From Gamarada debralockiae (taxonomy: Eukaryota; Ascomycota; Leotiomycetes; Helotiales; Hyphodiscaceae), in contig NXFV01001164.1 of assembly GCA_002803225.1 (NCBI GenBank), positions 1 to 38,646 of the forward strand: a stretch of DNA of 38,646 nt. The letters are read 5' to 3'. This document shows, in pieces, positions 20,487 to 31,794 of the stretch (its first letter is position 1; each line of letters opens with the position of its first letter). The position numbers and the translations under genes were made by a program. The notes beneath the pieces were generated by a model. That model made no database searches and had not been told where the DNA came from. It saw only the letters and a program-made list of their open reading frames with translations.

Positions 20487-21149
20487 ATTGTCGGTCTGCA
20501 AAGGAGTGTATGTGATAGGAGACCTAAAGAAACGATCTCCCCCTTGTTGTTCAAATGGAGGTGCGTGTTACGAGATCAGCCAAAGGACAGATTCGCGGCA
20601 GTTCAACAGGCGCCAATTTGACGCGAGGCCCCACTTTAAAGTCCATGGATGTGCGACGACCGCGATAGATTCAGTCAGCAATCCACTCAAAATTAATCAA
20701 CTATCAAATAAGGCTCGTATTGTGGGAGTTGATCATCGAAAAGGCTAACCTTATTCATCTGTGGCTCTGAATGAATTTCATCCCATGCCTTACGCTCCAT
20801 TTCTGCAATCACTGGAATGAAATGGCACCGTGTGCCTCAGTTCTTACAGTAGAGAATCATTTCGGTTTTCGCTTCCAGAATTTTAGTTATCGTTGAAGTA
20901 AAGAATGCCAACTGCCTTGCTCATCATTTGCTCGGGAGCGGTTTTGAACTTTGCCTAATCATACACACACCAACGCTTTTGATAATTGTACAAAATTCTG
21001 GCACACTTCCCAAATCAATCTATTTCTCGTACGTTAACAGGTGTCAATCCAAGCATCCAAATTCATCATTTTCAACACACTCGAAAACCCACTCGACGCT
21101 TCACAACTCGCCACTTCCACCTGGCTGCTACCTCTGGCGCATCACTGGG
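20487..21149. other. Intergenic: STE24 upstream region
   Basis: This is the promoter side of STE24 and the 3' flank of the GH114 relic. Frames at 20314-20748 (+) overlap STE24 exons 1 and 2 on the other strand, and 20928-21341 (+) covers the relic. No other feature was seen. Confidence 0.4.
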
Positions 21150-22090
21150 ATACTAAATATGGAAGACCGGCCTCCCGTCTCCACAAATGGGGTGAAGAGA
21201 TCACACTCATCGTACTCAGTACACTATTCATTGACCTGCCATTCCATGTTCGGTAGCACATCTCCAACGATATCGCCTGCGTTTTTCAACCCAAATGACG
21301 GCCCGCGTGAGTGCGCTGCATCTGCGAGGATGTTGAGATAGGAGACGGCGTCCGCTTGTGTAAGGCCCAGGCAATGGAGTTGTCGTATCCATCAACATTA
21401 TCCGGATCCACGCCATCGCATCCTTTTTGAGCCGCCAACTCTATCTGCAGTGTCATGATACTCTTCATATTTGCGGAATATCGATCAACCACTCTCCAGA
21501 TCATCCGTCGACTGCAGACCCGAGATCGGAGAACTGGAAGGACGATGCGTCGGGACGCCAGTTCTCGTATGTGCCGGCGGAGAAATAGCAAATGACATTG
21601 ATATTAGGAGCGTAGGTGGCTGATTGTGGAGGCAGGTTTGTCTAAGATTTCGAGGTAAGTGACTGAGAAGGTGAGAAGAAATTGGTGACGGGAGTGGAGA
21701 GTTGGATCTGCCACGTTGAGCCCAGGGTTGGTTGCCAGTAACTGCCGTTTGACGTGGCAACGGCGCTGCTAGTTGTGGCAGTCGCGGTGGGAGGAGAGGC
21801 GAAGCTGTTGAGATTGGGGAGCTGAGAGGCATCACTTTTCGAGTTTCGGTGCTGAATATGGTGGAAGGAGAAGTTGATGCAAGCTCTGCGGTGGAGGTTG
21901 AGGCAGCTATCGTCGGTGCAGAGGTGGAAAGCGGCCCCACCACTTTGCCCACTTTGACCGCCGGAAGCTGATGCTGAAATGTTATAGCTATGGTGATGAT
22001 GCCAATACCCATGGTTTTGAGCTCCCCGTGGTGTACTACGAAGAACGGCTGGACGGCAACAGCCAAGAGAATATACAAGAATAAAAGCAT
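21150..22090 (-). pseudogene. GH114-type (polygalactosaminidase-like) glycosidase pseudogene
   Basis: On the minus strand, a hydrophobic leader (ATG 22090, MLLFLYILLAVAVQPFF) is followed by a Ser/Thr-rich linker (PTATATTSSAVATSNGSYW). GH114 signatures then appear in more than one frame: WQPTLGSTWQIQLS, CYFSAGTYENWRPDASS, AAQKGCDGVDPDNVDGYDN, LTQADAVSYLNILADAAHSR and LKNAGDIVGDVLPNMEWQVN. Breaks are at least two frameshifts, a TGA where WSGEW-like sequence is expected (21503-21501) and a TAG after WQVNE (21226-21224), where the family has NEQC. GH114 enzymes are secreted endo-alpha-1,4-polygalactosaminidases with a TIM-barrel fold that cut galactosaminogalactan-type polymers. This copy cannot make a working enzyme. 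The 3' limit is approximate. Confidence 0.82.
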
Positions 22091-24622
22091 GTTTGAATCC
22101 GGGTTCAAAATTTGCCAATTGACAAATTGCGAGCCATGGCTGCGAAACTTATAATTACAATCATCCCCTTCTGTAGTGGTGGACAAGATAGGGGCAAGCG
22201 GATGGGACGAATAGTTTATCGAAGACAAAAAAAAGAGCAACTTCCCATAAGGCTGACTTGGACGAACTTCCAAGGTGTTTCAAAGGCCAAGGGGATCCAA
22301 CAAGATGCAAGGCTGGAGTCCTTAATAGAACACTCTGTCCAGTTATTGGGGTTTGTTTCGGAGGTTTTTTTCTCCTGCATCCACATTATGCGGGGAAGGA
22401 TTGAGCTTGGTCATCCCAACGGCACAAGAGCGCCACAGATCTCACTTTGCCAACCAGATGAGCGGTGTTGCCGATTGTGTGACCATATCACAAAATGAAT
22501 TGATTGAAGGAGAAAAAGGGCTGATTTGTTGTGATTTTCAAGGGGTCTGCGCTCAGGGTGGTAAAATGATCCGGCGACGGAGGGTGTGAAATGGCACTCA
22601 TTTGGAGGCAGTGCGGCAGTAAGGCGCGCTAGTCTGGAAAGAGCCCCTGTTGCGGAGACCAAATTTCTGAAGGTTGAATAAGAATAGGAGACAAAAGAAC
22701 TTCTACCTCCACGCCGTGTCAACTATCCAGCTTGCTCGTCTGAAACCGCTAAATGGCAACTGACGATGGATAAGGGCCACTTCGAACTGCGCCGTCACAG
22801 CACGACTCCCTACCGCGTTGCGTTATCAGAGAGAGCTAGCAGACTCTTTCGTAACCTAATTGCGATGACAATACCGAATTCCTATCGCACGTCCTATTCA
22901 GAGCAAATATCGATTCCGCGATTGATCACCCCGCGAGCTTGAAGACGATAGGATACATTTTGGTATAGAGGGAAAGGCTTGGCTCAGGTGGCTCGATTGG
23001 TATTGGTAGCTACTGCCAAACCTCGAAAAAGGTTATATACAAGATCGCGCGCTCTCTCAAGTGCCTTGAGCAGTGTGTGGGTGGAGGATGGATACTACGC
23101 CAGGTGTCCTACAGTGTCTTGCTGGAACAGTGGTAGCTCAGGGGACTGCGTATAACCTGGAGGATGTGTCATATCGCGAGTGGCAGCAGTCCAAAGAATA
23201 GTCCCAGGCATGTGGCCAGGGGCTGTGTCAGATGCAGAACGACATTACAGGAAAGCCAGGGTTCATTACGTCTAGAGGCTAAGGCACGATAACTGCATCA
23301 AGCTGGTTGGGAGACGTCATACCCAGACACAAGTGGCGGGAGTATACAAGAGGTGAAGGATTGATATCTGCGGCTCTCAGATGTGAGGTGCATCAGGCGC
23401 TTCCTAGACCGTGCTGCTTGCGATGCTCCGAGCAATATTCCAAAGAGCGGTGAGTCCTGTTCTGCACACTATCCCAAGGCTACAATTAAAAATAAATATC
23501 TTCAGTGCATGTCAAGAATGGGCCATGTGCGACGGCATGTCCGCTGACCCGACGACTCGGACAACGTTCGAGCTGCAAAACATCATGCAAGCCACTGCTG
23601 AGCTCGAACTAAAACTGCGGTCTCAATTTCTCTTTCACGTTTTCTAGCCTCAGTCGGGCGTAGATCGTCTCGGCACGGCCGGTCATGTGCATAGGGACGC
23701 CGGCCTAAAGCAATGACGTCCCATTTCTTGTCAAATAACTGAGGCTATTTGTTTATTGCGTGTTTGCAATTTTTAATTTCGTTCCGATGGAAATATTCAC
23801 TTTAAAGGTGCCACGTCGTGGATCTCATGAAGCTATGCACGAACCTGAACCACGTGTCACCCTGCGTTTAGATTCCAATCAAAATTTCACGCACAGCCTT
23901 ATTTTACTCTCTTTTTGTAGGTGACGATGCATTAAAAGTTTTGGCCGCGGACCAGGTAGCACATCAGCATCTTCCGAATTCAGCTTATGGTAAACGAAGA
24001 TGGACTTTGCCAGCCCTGCCAAATCTCGGAATGAGAGCTGCTGTCGTCCAAAGCAGTTGACTTTCCAGTCCTTGCTGCCAGGTGGAAGCTTCTCACCGAG
24101 ATTTGTGGTGCAGCAGTTGCCCTTCCTCTCACAGCATGTTCAGATTCGATTGACGTGCAGAGATTGAGAAGAACATTGATCCAGTGGTCGGGACCCTCTG
24201 CACCTCTGTGGAATACATCAGCGATAATACAGTATGGGGGTTAGGCTTGTCCTATCTGCACCTCGGTCTATGCATGTATACATGGAGGGGCAGTTGGGCT
24301 CTCTTGGGCGCTAGTATTTTGTGCCGAGAAGTGACTGGTCACTGTAATGCCAGATCAATAGCGTCATAGCCTATTCCACAAGGCAGCAAGAAGTACTTCA
24401 CCACCAGAGAAATCATTTACAAGGACCGCCTCCTCCATCACGATAGCTGTTTGGAACCCTCTTTTCTTTTTATGATACAAATTCTGATAAGATCAACGCT
24501 TATTACCCTCCTTTTCATCTGATTGCTTTACTATCAGTGTTACCTCAAGGTTTCAGATCCCATCGCTTGAGAATCCCTGTCACCCACCAATAGAAGATGA
24601 CTGGCGGCAGTCGACCAAAGAA
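22091..24622. other. 2.5-kb gene-poor stretch
   Basis: No gene is firmly supported. Frames at 22112-22498 (+), 22411-22722 (-) and 23411-23647 (+) have no family signal. One minus-strand stretch without stops (24139-23882, 86 codons, no ATG at its start) encodes a plausible cysteine-containing segment (ERKGNCCTTNLGEKLPPGSK, then WKVNCFGRQQLSFRDLAGLA) and may be an exon or a relic of an unknown gene. The rest has no repeats or transposon ends that I could see. Confidence 0.4.
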
Positions 24623-27087
24623 ATGTCCCCAGAAACACATGAGGAATCTCCTCATCAGCCCCTGCGATGTCGCTGGCCTGAGAAATTCACGAAACGCCGG
24701 CAATTTGATCGCCCAGCCGAAAATCAACCCTATATTGAATACTTGCGAACTCCAAAGTTCTACGGCGAAGAAGATGAGGATGATGTATCAAGCGAGGATG
24801 ATAATGACGATGTTTCAAGTGAGCATGAGGATGAGGACGAGGTCAAGGGGCATAAAGAAAAGCTTGAAATTGAGGACGAGTACCGGAATGACGACAAGGG
24901 CGCCGAATCTTGCAATGAGTACAGCGATGTCAGGCTTTTCATGACAGGCATGACAGGAGACGAGGATGCCCTACAGTATTGCGATCAAGTTGAACAGGTG
25001 GCAAGGTTTTGTGAGCAAGCGAACTCCGGGGAACTCGAGAGAAAAACCGGCCAGTATAGGAAGCGCGTGGCATTACTCGACGACGGGAATATTTGTGGTA
25101 CTGTTTCGGCGAATCAAGGAACCTTTCAGTGTATTGGACACTGCAGGCCATACCTGGGACCTTTGACCCCGCAACAGCTGGCCAAAGAACTGAGAGAAAT
25201 GGTAGCCCACATTCCAAGCTTGCATCAGAGCTCAAGAGAAACTCACAAATTGCATAGCGTTTCAAAGTCGATTCGGAGCAAAATCTCGCTACCAACGCAT
25301 CTGAAGATGAGCGAACTGACGCGGAGAGGAGGGTTGTGTAAGTCATAGTGCTTGAACCTTTGAGCATTACAAATTACCTAATCCGTCTAGATTCATCACC
25401 GATTTGGATCCATTGACTATCATAGCTCTTATAACAACGGCATCGCGCACTCAAGCTCCAGCTCTGAAGGATCTTCTTTACAAACACTTGACGAGCAAAA
25501 CCTCCATAGGAGTTACTATTCCTGTAAGTATTTGGCAATCAAACCTGCATAGTGTATCTCCGTCACTGATACTGATTCTCATGTCGTAGTCTCAAGGGTT
25601 CCCTGTCTTTACCCTCGATTTCCATATGCCATATTATGTGTTGAAAGTAAGTGAAGAGCTCCTCAAAGATACTCGGAAGAAGTCCGATGGTATACCCTTA
25701 AGACAGTCCTGGGTTTTACCTTTCCTGTCCAAGCCTACAGGTGCATCGACATCCACAGGACAGCTCCACTGTTTATATGAGGCTCAGATTTCTGTTGCTG
25801 TGACGGGGATTGATCACTGGGTGTGGGTTGCATATGGTTTTGTCGACACATATTTCGAATCGCAGGAGACGGTGGACGGCTATGACCAATTGCGGGGGAC
25901 CAATGGGCGACATAAGGGTCGGGCAGACCCTCTCAGAGCTGGCCAGAGTAACGCCGACGAGCCTATATGGACGCCTAGGGAGTACTTCTTCAAAGTGTTT
26001 GAAGTTCGGATGAACCAAGTCCTGAAGGAATGGAACTGGATAATCTCCAATGTCGTGAAGGAAGTTACAGAGTACGTATCATGTGTTGACTTCGTCGGCA
26101 ATGGTCGCGTGCTTTTGCACTTGGATCGATGGTGGGGAATGCTTTTGTTATTTGCAAAACATCGACGGGTCACGAGATGGCTTTTCCGCTGTCTTAATCC
26201 AAAGCTTTCTTAGTCGTGGTATTGTGTGGCGAAAGATGATTGACTTTTTACGCAAGCAGAACAAACCGCGGATTCCCGCTGTCATCCAATGATCCCAAAA
26301 TCAGACGGAAGTTTAGTATATGGAATCGGAAGATGGTGAAGCTTTTGAGGCAATTGATAAGGGGTCTTTCTGACACTGTTGGGGCCTGGGATAAATTCCA
26401 ACGAAAAGAAATTTGGTACTTCTATGACAGCAAGCCTTCAACCGCCTCACCACCCCTCGAACCCTCGGTCGATGCTGTTGACAAAGCCTTTTCAGAATTG
26501 AAGGAACTTCGTCGGAAGCTACAGGACTTGAGAAATGAACTATGCGAGGACAACCCACAAGGTGTAAGTCGTCTCCCTTACTCCGGCTTTTGAAGGCGAA
26601 CTGTATCCATGGGCTTGGAGAAGCGGAGGCTAATCAAAACAGCTCCATGCTGATCTGAGCATCGAAAATAACGAAGCAGCAAGTTTCCAGCAGAGAGCTG
26701 CAAGGCACATTGAGGTTCTCACAGTTATTACTATTGTAAGTTCACTTGAAACTATGGAATCTGAACATCAGGTCTAACTGTACCCTTTCCAACGTCTAGG
26801 TATTCTTCCCTTTGGCTCTTGCAGCGTCCTTGTTTAGTACCACTGGAGTTCTGCCTTTTAGACCGAATCTTGTATATTTCATATACGTATTACTTATTCT
26901 GGCGATCCTCGTGGCGGCGACACTCGTGGTCTTGTTCAACTGGCACGCGTGGTTGCAACCAATGGTCGATTACGTCTGGAAGACAGCCAGATCTTACAAT
27001 GAACGACCGGGCGGAGAAGAGATTCGCCTCGGAACCGAGCATCTCGCCAATGGCTTTGAAGCCGATATTCTTACCGATGATATTTAG
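24623..27087 (+). CDS. CorA-like two-helix membrane protein, fungal family of unknown role
   Basis: A multi-exon gene. Proposed exons are 24623 to about 25337, about 25391-25529, 25590 to about 26072, about 26255-26563, 26642-26735 and 26800-27087. The N-terminal part has an aspartate/glutamate-rich stretch (GEEDEDDVSSEDDNDDVSSE), then family phrases FITDLDPLTIIALITTASR, CLYEAQISVAVTGIDHWVWV, WTPREYFFKVFEVRMNQVL and LIRGLSDTVGAWDKFQRKEI. The C-terminus has two membrane helices (TVITIVFFPLALAASLF and VYFIYVLLILAILVAATLVV), the CorA-like topology found in many fungal accessory proteins. The GMN loop motif of true magnesium channels is not present, so transport is not implied. Two joints are uncertain: the donor near 25338 (GTGTAA keeps the frame, GTAAGT does not) and the acceptor of the long intron near 26254. 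Function unknown. Confidence 0.65.
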
Positions 27088-27690
27088 AGCGTCTCGTCTC
27101 TACTAAACGTGGGACTTTTAGAGTAGGGCAGAGAAGGCGAGGAATGGATGAACTTGAACAAAGTTGATTTCGGGTCCTACTACATGCATATTGAAATGTT
27201 CTGGAGGGCAGTCGTGTTAGTGGGTTTTGTCTGTTATTTATATGCATCATACCCCTTCTAGAAAGCCTTGGGAGTTTTGGCAATAAATGAAATATGATGT
27301 CGAATATCGATGAGTTAGTTGCTCGTGGACCACGTGACACAATGACTGAGATAGCCGTCGTTAGCCGTGTTGCGGTACGGGCTATCCATCGTCCAGACTA
27401 CAGGGACATCATGCATTTGAGGAAACTGGGGATGATTAGGTGCTTACACCGCCTTGAATATGACTGGAAGTTGTTGCTTGATACAATATCCAATCCAATG
27501 ATGTGTTCGCCCCAAGATCGATGCCCAATAACCCAACCAGCCCACATGCAGCAATGTGCCAGCGCACCACACATCACCGCATGACCAAACTCCACCACCA
27601 TCCTTTTATTTCCTCAAGCAGAACTGAACAATAGCTCAACATAGCCTTCTCTCAGTGCTTTCAAACTGAAGCCTTACCTAGCAGTACCTT
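27088..27690. other. Intergenic between CorA-like and ArgRS-like genes
   Basis: A 603-bp spacer that must contain the promoter of the ArgRS-like gene. The small frames on both strands (27071-27340 -, 27294-27584 +, 27398-27601 -) have no recognisable content. Confidence 0.4.
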
Positions 27691-29677
27691 ATGGCAACCG
27701 CCTCACTTCCTGGCCTCCAAGCCTTCGTCACGGAGATCGGGCTGGAGCCTCTCCCATCTTTTGCGGCAGCAGATGTTTTGAACAACCCTATTGATATCTA
27801 TCATTCATATCTCGCAGAGCATTTGCAGATGCTTGTTGAGTGTGATCCGCATCTCGTCTACAATTCCATCCAGCCTTCCAAGGCAATTGAAGATGGAGAC
27901 TTGGATATCGTCTTGCCCAAGCTGAAGTTGGATGGTGTAAAACCCAAAGAGCTCGCGGGCGAGCTTCTCAAAAAGGTCGGTTGGTTTCCTCAAGTTTTAC
28001 CAAAGTCAATTTAGATGATCATGCCGATTCTAACGCATCTCTCCCTGCCAGTTTCAACGTCATGCCCTCTTTCAGGCTCCCTTCAAAGATGGCATCCACA
28101 TTCGATTTTTTTTCTCAACTAGAACCATCCCACGTCTTCTTCTCCCCTATATCAACGACCGGAAAGCCATGTATGGCAATTTTACATCCCTTGGCTTGCA
28201 AGCCAAACCAGAGTCACGGAAAAAGGTCATCGTCGAGTTCTCGTCTCCGAATATTGGAGGAGAGTTCACGGCCGCTCACTTACGTAGCACAGTCCTTGGC
28301 ACTTTTGTGGCAAATATATATGAAGCAATGGGCTGTTCTGTGGTCAGGGTTAATTACTTGGGAGACTGGGGCAAGAACCTTGGGCTGCTCAGGATGAGTT
28401 GGCAGAAGTATGGCTCGGAAGAGGTCCTCAATGAACAGCCAGACCTGTTCAGATATATACACGACTTGTATATCAAGATGGAGGACGAGCTGCGGCCCGA
28501 GCAGGAGGCGAGAAAGCAGGCTCGTGACGATGGACAGAACGCATCGGTTCTTGAAAGTCAGGGCTTGTTCGCAGAACGGGATGCCACCTTTAAGCGGATG
28601 GAGGACGGCGAGCCAGAAGCAATCGCTCTTTGGAAGAAGCTCCGAGCTATCAGCATCGAATACTACGTCGAGACGTATGCCCGACTAAACATCAAGTTCG
28701 ACGAGTATTCGGGCGAGTCTCAAGTTTGCCTCAAGTCAGAAGCAGTTGCCGAAGTCGAGTCGATTTTGAAAGAGAAGGACATATGTGAAGAGCAAAATGG
28801 GGCATGGGTTATTGACTTCGACAAGCACGGCGGAAGGGGTACTGCAGCTGTTCGAGATCGAAACGGTTGCACAACGTACCTGCTCAGAGACATTGCGACG
28901 GTCTTCGACCGGCTCAAAACCCACGCTTTTGACAAAATGGTGTATGTTGTGGGCGAACAGAACCTGCACTTTCAGCAAGTTATCAAAACCGTCGAGCTCA
29001 TGGGTCGTGTGGATGTCGCGAACAAATTGCAACACATCACCTTCGCCAGAGCCAATGGACATTTGCCTCACCTAGGCAACGCCCAACTGCTAGGTGATAT
29101 TCTCGACCAATGTGAGAAGCACATGCGTGAAGCCATGGGCTCGAACCCAGATCAATATCAGATCGAAGACTGGAATGCAGTTGCGAAGGGGATGGGGATA
29201 AATTCACTGGTCATCCAAGAGCTTTCCTCGAGGAAGGGCCACTGCAACGGCCTTGATTTCAACCTTCTGACCCTGTCAGAAGGTGAGACAGGCACGAACC
29301 TGCAACTTTGTTATTCGAGGCTCTGCTCAGCAATTGCGAATATCGGAGCGCACCCCAGTCCAGAGGAAATTCCCCACATCGACTACGCCGCACTCTTCGA
29401 GCCCCCGTGGTCCGAGCTACTTCGGCTGATGGCCAGGTATCCAGATGCTACCCAATCCGCTTTCGACAAACTGGAACCGGGGCCAATCCTTTCATATCTC
29501 TTCCGCGTTGCCGAGGAGTTGACGCTCTGTCTTGATGAAGCTGACGAAGGCGAGTCTGACGGGGAAGGCTCCGCTGCGGCGTCGAAATATGCAGCCCGAG
29601 CTGTTTTATATGAGAATACCCGACAGGTGCTGGAAAATGGTATGAAGCTACTTGGGACTACTCCCATAGGTAAATGA
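27691..29677 (+). CDS. Arginyl-tRNA-synthetase-like protein lacking both catalytic signatures
   Basis: Two exons: 27691-27975 and 28052-29677 (76-nt GTCGGT..CCAG intron), 636 residues. Domains in order are an N-terminal Add-1-like region (1-130), a class Ia Rossmann catalytic domain (about 150-470) with VIVEFSSPNIGGEF, HLRSTVLGTFVANIYEAMG and NYLGDWGKNLGLL, then TYLLRDIATVFDRL and YVVGEQNLHFQQVI, and a DALR-type anticodon domain (about 490-636) ending VLENGMKLLGTTPIGK. It is clearly of ArgRS descent, but the HAGH form of the HIGH motif is T168-A-A-H171. The MSTRKG signature, aligned without gaps, reads HLPHLG (about 431-436). A housekeeping ArgRS keeps both. Fungal ArgRS paralogs are known to act as arginine-containing cyclodipeptide synthases; this protein could be one or a non-catalytic paralog. 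No tailoring enzyme is visible nearby. Confidence 0.88.
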
Positions 29678-29803
29678 GTGCTGCTCTTTTCAAGTCCGAC
29701 TTGAAGTTGATTCGGACTCAAGTGTATCGCTGCGGTCTCAACAAACAATACGTGAGCTCAAGCTGCTATTATTTATGTATATTAGATGTGAACGACAAAT
29801 TTT

Positions 29804-29886
29804 GGGGCTTCGTTTGGGACTTCATTTGGGGGCTTCGTTTGGAGGCTTCGCTTTCGGCCTCGTTTGGAGCCCTGCTTCGCTTGGAG
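29804..29886 (+). repeat. Degenerate tandem repeat, ~12-13 bp unit GGCTTCGTTTGG(G)
   Basis: About six imperfect units follow the ArgRS-like gene: GGGCTTCGTTTGG, GACTTCATTTGGG, GGCTTCGTTTGGA, GGCTTCGCTTTC, GGCCTCGTTTGGA and GCCCTGCTTCGCTTGG. The block lies about 127 bp after the stop codon, in or just past the 3' untranslated region. Confidence 0.75.
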
Positions 29887-30096
29887 AATTTGACTTTGGC
29901 GCGTGGCATGATTTGACTCGCGAAATTTGTTTGTCGTTGAGTAAACAAGATTGATACAGACATGGCTTACTCTTGTTTATAACGGAATGATCTTGGCACA
30001 GGATTGATTTGGTGTCTTTGTCCAGTGGCAATGCTGAAGTAGGGTCAGTGTTATGCACTTTGAAGTTCGAGGCAATAAATTTTTTAAATGCAAGCA

Positions 30097-30986
30097 TTAC
30101 AAGTACATTGTTATTTCGGTACATTCCATCTTCTGAGATTTTGCAAAACCTCCGCTCCAAACTTTTCGCAGTGAAGGTCTGAGACTATGACAAGACCCAC
30201 CGACCAATCTAGGGGCCCAGGTAAAATTACAGTGTACTTTTTCTAACCAGGTACAAAGTAAAGACGCTGCAGATATATGATAATACAGGTTGAACCGTAC
30301 AAGGGAGCTTATCCAACTAGCCATGAAGAAAAGACATCGTTGAGACAAGTTAAGGCAGGTCGAAAGGAGCGCCTCTGTACAAGAAGCGAAGACTGCCAGA
30401 CCTTCGGACAAAGGTGTGTGATTGCAATTTGCTAATGTGTTGTGCCAAGGAGTCAATATTCTCGGAATACTCGTTTGGGGGCCTTGTCCAGGATCCGCAG
30501 CACTGAGACTGAGAGCAAGATTCTGCGCTAAGTTCTGGGAAAGCTTTTCGATACTGAGAGGAGAGCAATGGCCGCAGGTCCTGAGATCGTACGGGAAAAT
30601 GGGCACGATTTCGATGTTGACTGGAGGGAGTTGGAGTTTGAACAAGACAGACTGTGCCGTTGAGAATGCCGCGGTTATGGGTGTAACGTTGTTACCAACA
30701 GAGAATCCCAGCAGACGTTTGATTATTCCACCAGCGAACGTGAAGTAGTAGGGGCGGGAAGGGTTCACCGGATGCTGCTGAGCTTGGTCGGACTGGGGGG
30801 GAACGCGTGTGGCTTCGTTGTCAAGAGGGTTTGCGGATCGAGTTATCGGGTTTGTTTGTGGACATCGCAAGATGTGCAACGGGGAGTGCCACATCCCGGG
30901 CAGTATTCGATTGACAATGTCATGCCAGAAGCATTGCATTGACAACAAATCCAAACCCATATGACGGTCTTCTTTTTCGGTTTGGG
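30097..30986 (-). pseudogene. Cysteine-ribbon gene relic, copy 2 (intronless at the ribbon)
   Basis: The ribbon exon is 30986-30843: PKPKKKTVIWVWICCQCNAS, then SIEYCPGCGTPRCTSCDVH, ending KQTR and TAA. It is colinear with copy 1 at 14.9-15.15 kb but lacks the 47-nt intron that splits C|C there. As in copy 1, conserved coding continues after DVH in another frame (NPITRSANPLDNEAT, TFAGGIIKRLLGFSVG). That frame stays open to 30097 and yields a 287-codon frame whose distal half I do not recognise. The upstream intron shared with copy 1 (GTGAGC..ATATAG) ends at 30987. The frame change after DVH differs by one base between the copies, so both look broken at this point. Orientation is the same as copy 1, 16 kb away. 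Confidence 0.5.
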
Positions 30987-31765
30987 CTATATGATACTAG
31001 TCGTAAGTGACTGGATGGATTTCTTCAATTGGTGGATAGCTCACCATGGAGAATAGAAAAAATTGCTCTCCAGACCGTGCAGACAACTAGACCTCCACAG
31101 CAGACACTGCAATCCTCCACGTGCTTAACCAGCGCAGCAGGATGGAATTCAGCGCACATTGATTTCTCCCGGCTGGGGTTCGGACAATGGTGCGGATGGT
31201 TCCAAGATCGATGTTAAAGATGCGATTTGTGCCGATTTGGGACCGGTAAACGAGAGGTAGGGTTTAGCCCGATTGCCAATGCAATGAGCAACAAAGAACG
31301 TATTAAGTGAGTGAATGATGTACCCAAAGATATACGAAGCAATTTGTTGACTTATGGGGAGACTCTGGCCAAGTCATATCGTAAATAACCGTCTTGTTGA
31401 GGGCCGATCTTTTTGAGCTCGAAGAAGCTCATAGCTCTGGGGAAGCTAGGGCCACATTAATATTTGGATGCATATAGATTGGGGGTCTCATCAAATGAGA
31501 CATACCGTGGAACTTGAAGGGAAACCGAAACGCGTGTACGGAGATTGGTGGGTCGTTGCAATCAGACCTTGCACCCTTGAACACTAACCTTGTTCTTCAG
31601 TAGACACACTACAATTTGATTAGTTAATTGGTTGAATAAATTCTCCGACCCCCCTCCAAGTATTAGAACAAGGGTGTCCCCGGACGAAATGGAGGTTCAG
31701 AAAGCCCCCTATTCCCATACTTATCGATATTTCGGTAGCACAGTACTTTAAGGAAAACAGGGTTA

Positions 31766-31794
31766 GAGTCGGGAGTCGGGAGTCGGGAGTCGGG
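31766..31794 (+). repeat. Tandem repeat, 4 x GAGTCGG
   Basis: Four perfect 7-bp units (31766-31793) plus one G. A simple microsatellite-like repeat in a gene-poor region. Confidence 0.9.

Noticed and set aside
27691..29677. Plain housekeeping arginyl-tRNA synthetase
   Set aside because: The HIGH-type and MSTRKG-type signatures are both replaced, which a charging enzyme would not tolerate. Kept as ArgRS-like.
30097..30960. A 287-codon minus-strand open frame taken as a single intact protein
   Set aside because: Its first third overlaps the cysteine-ribbon exon in a different frame, and only the NPITRS..RLLGF part is supported by copy 1. The distal half has no recognisable features, so I list the locus as a relic.
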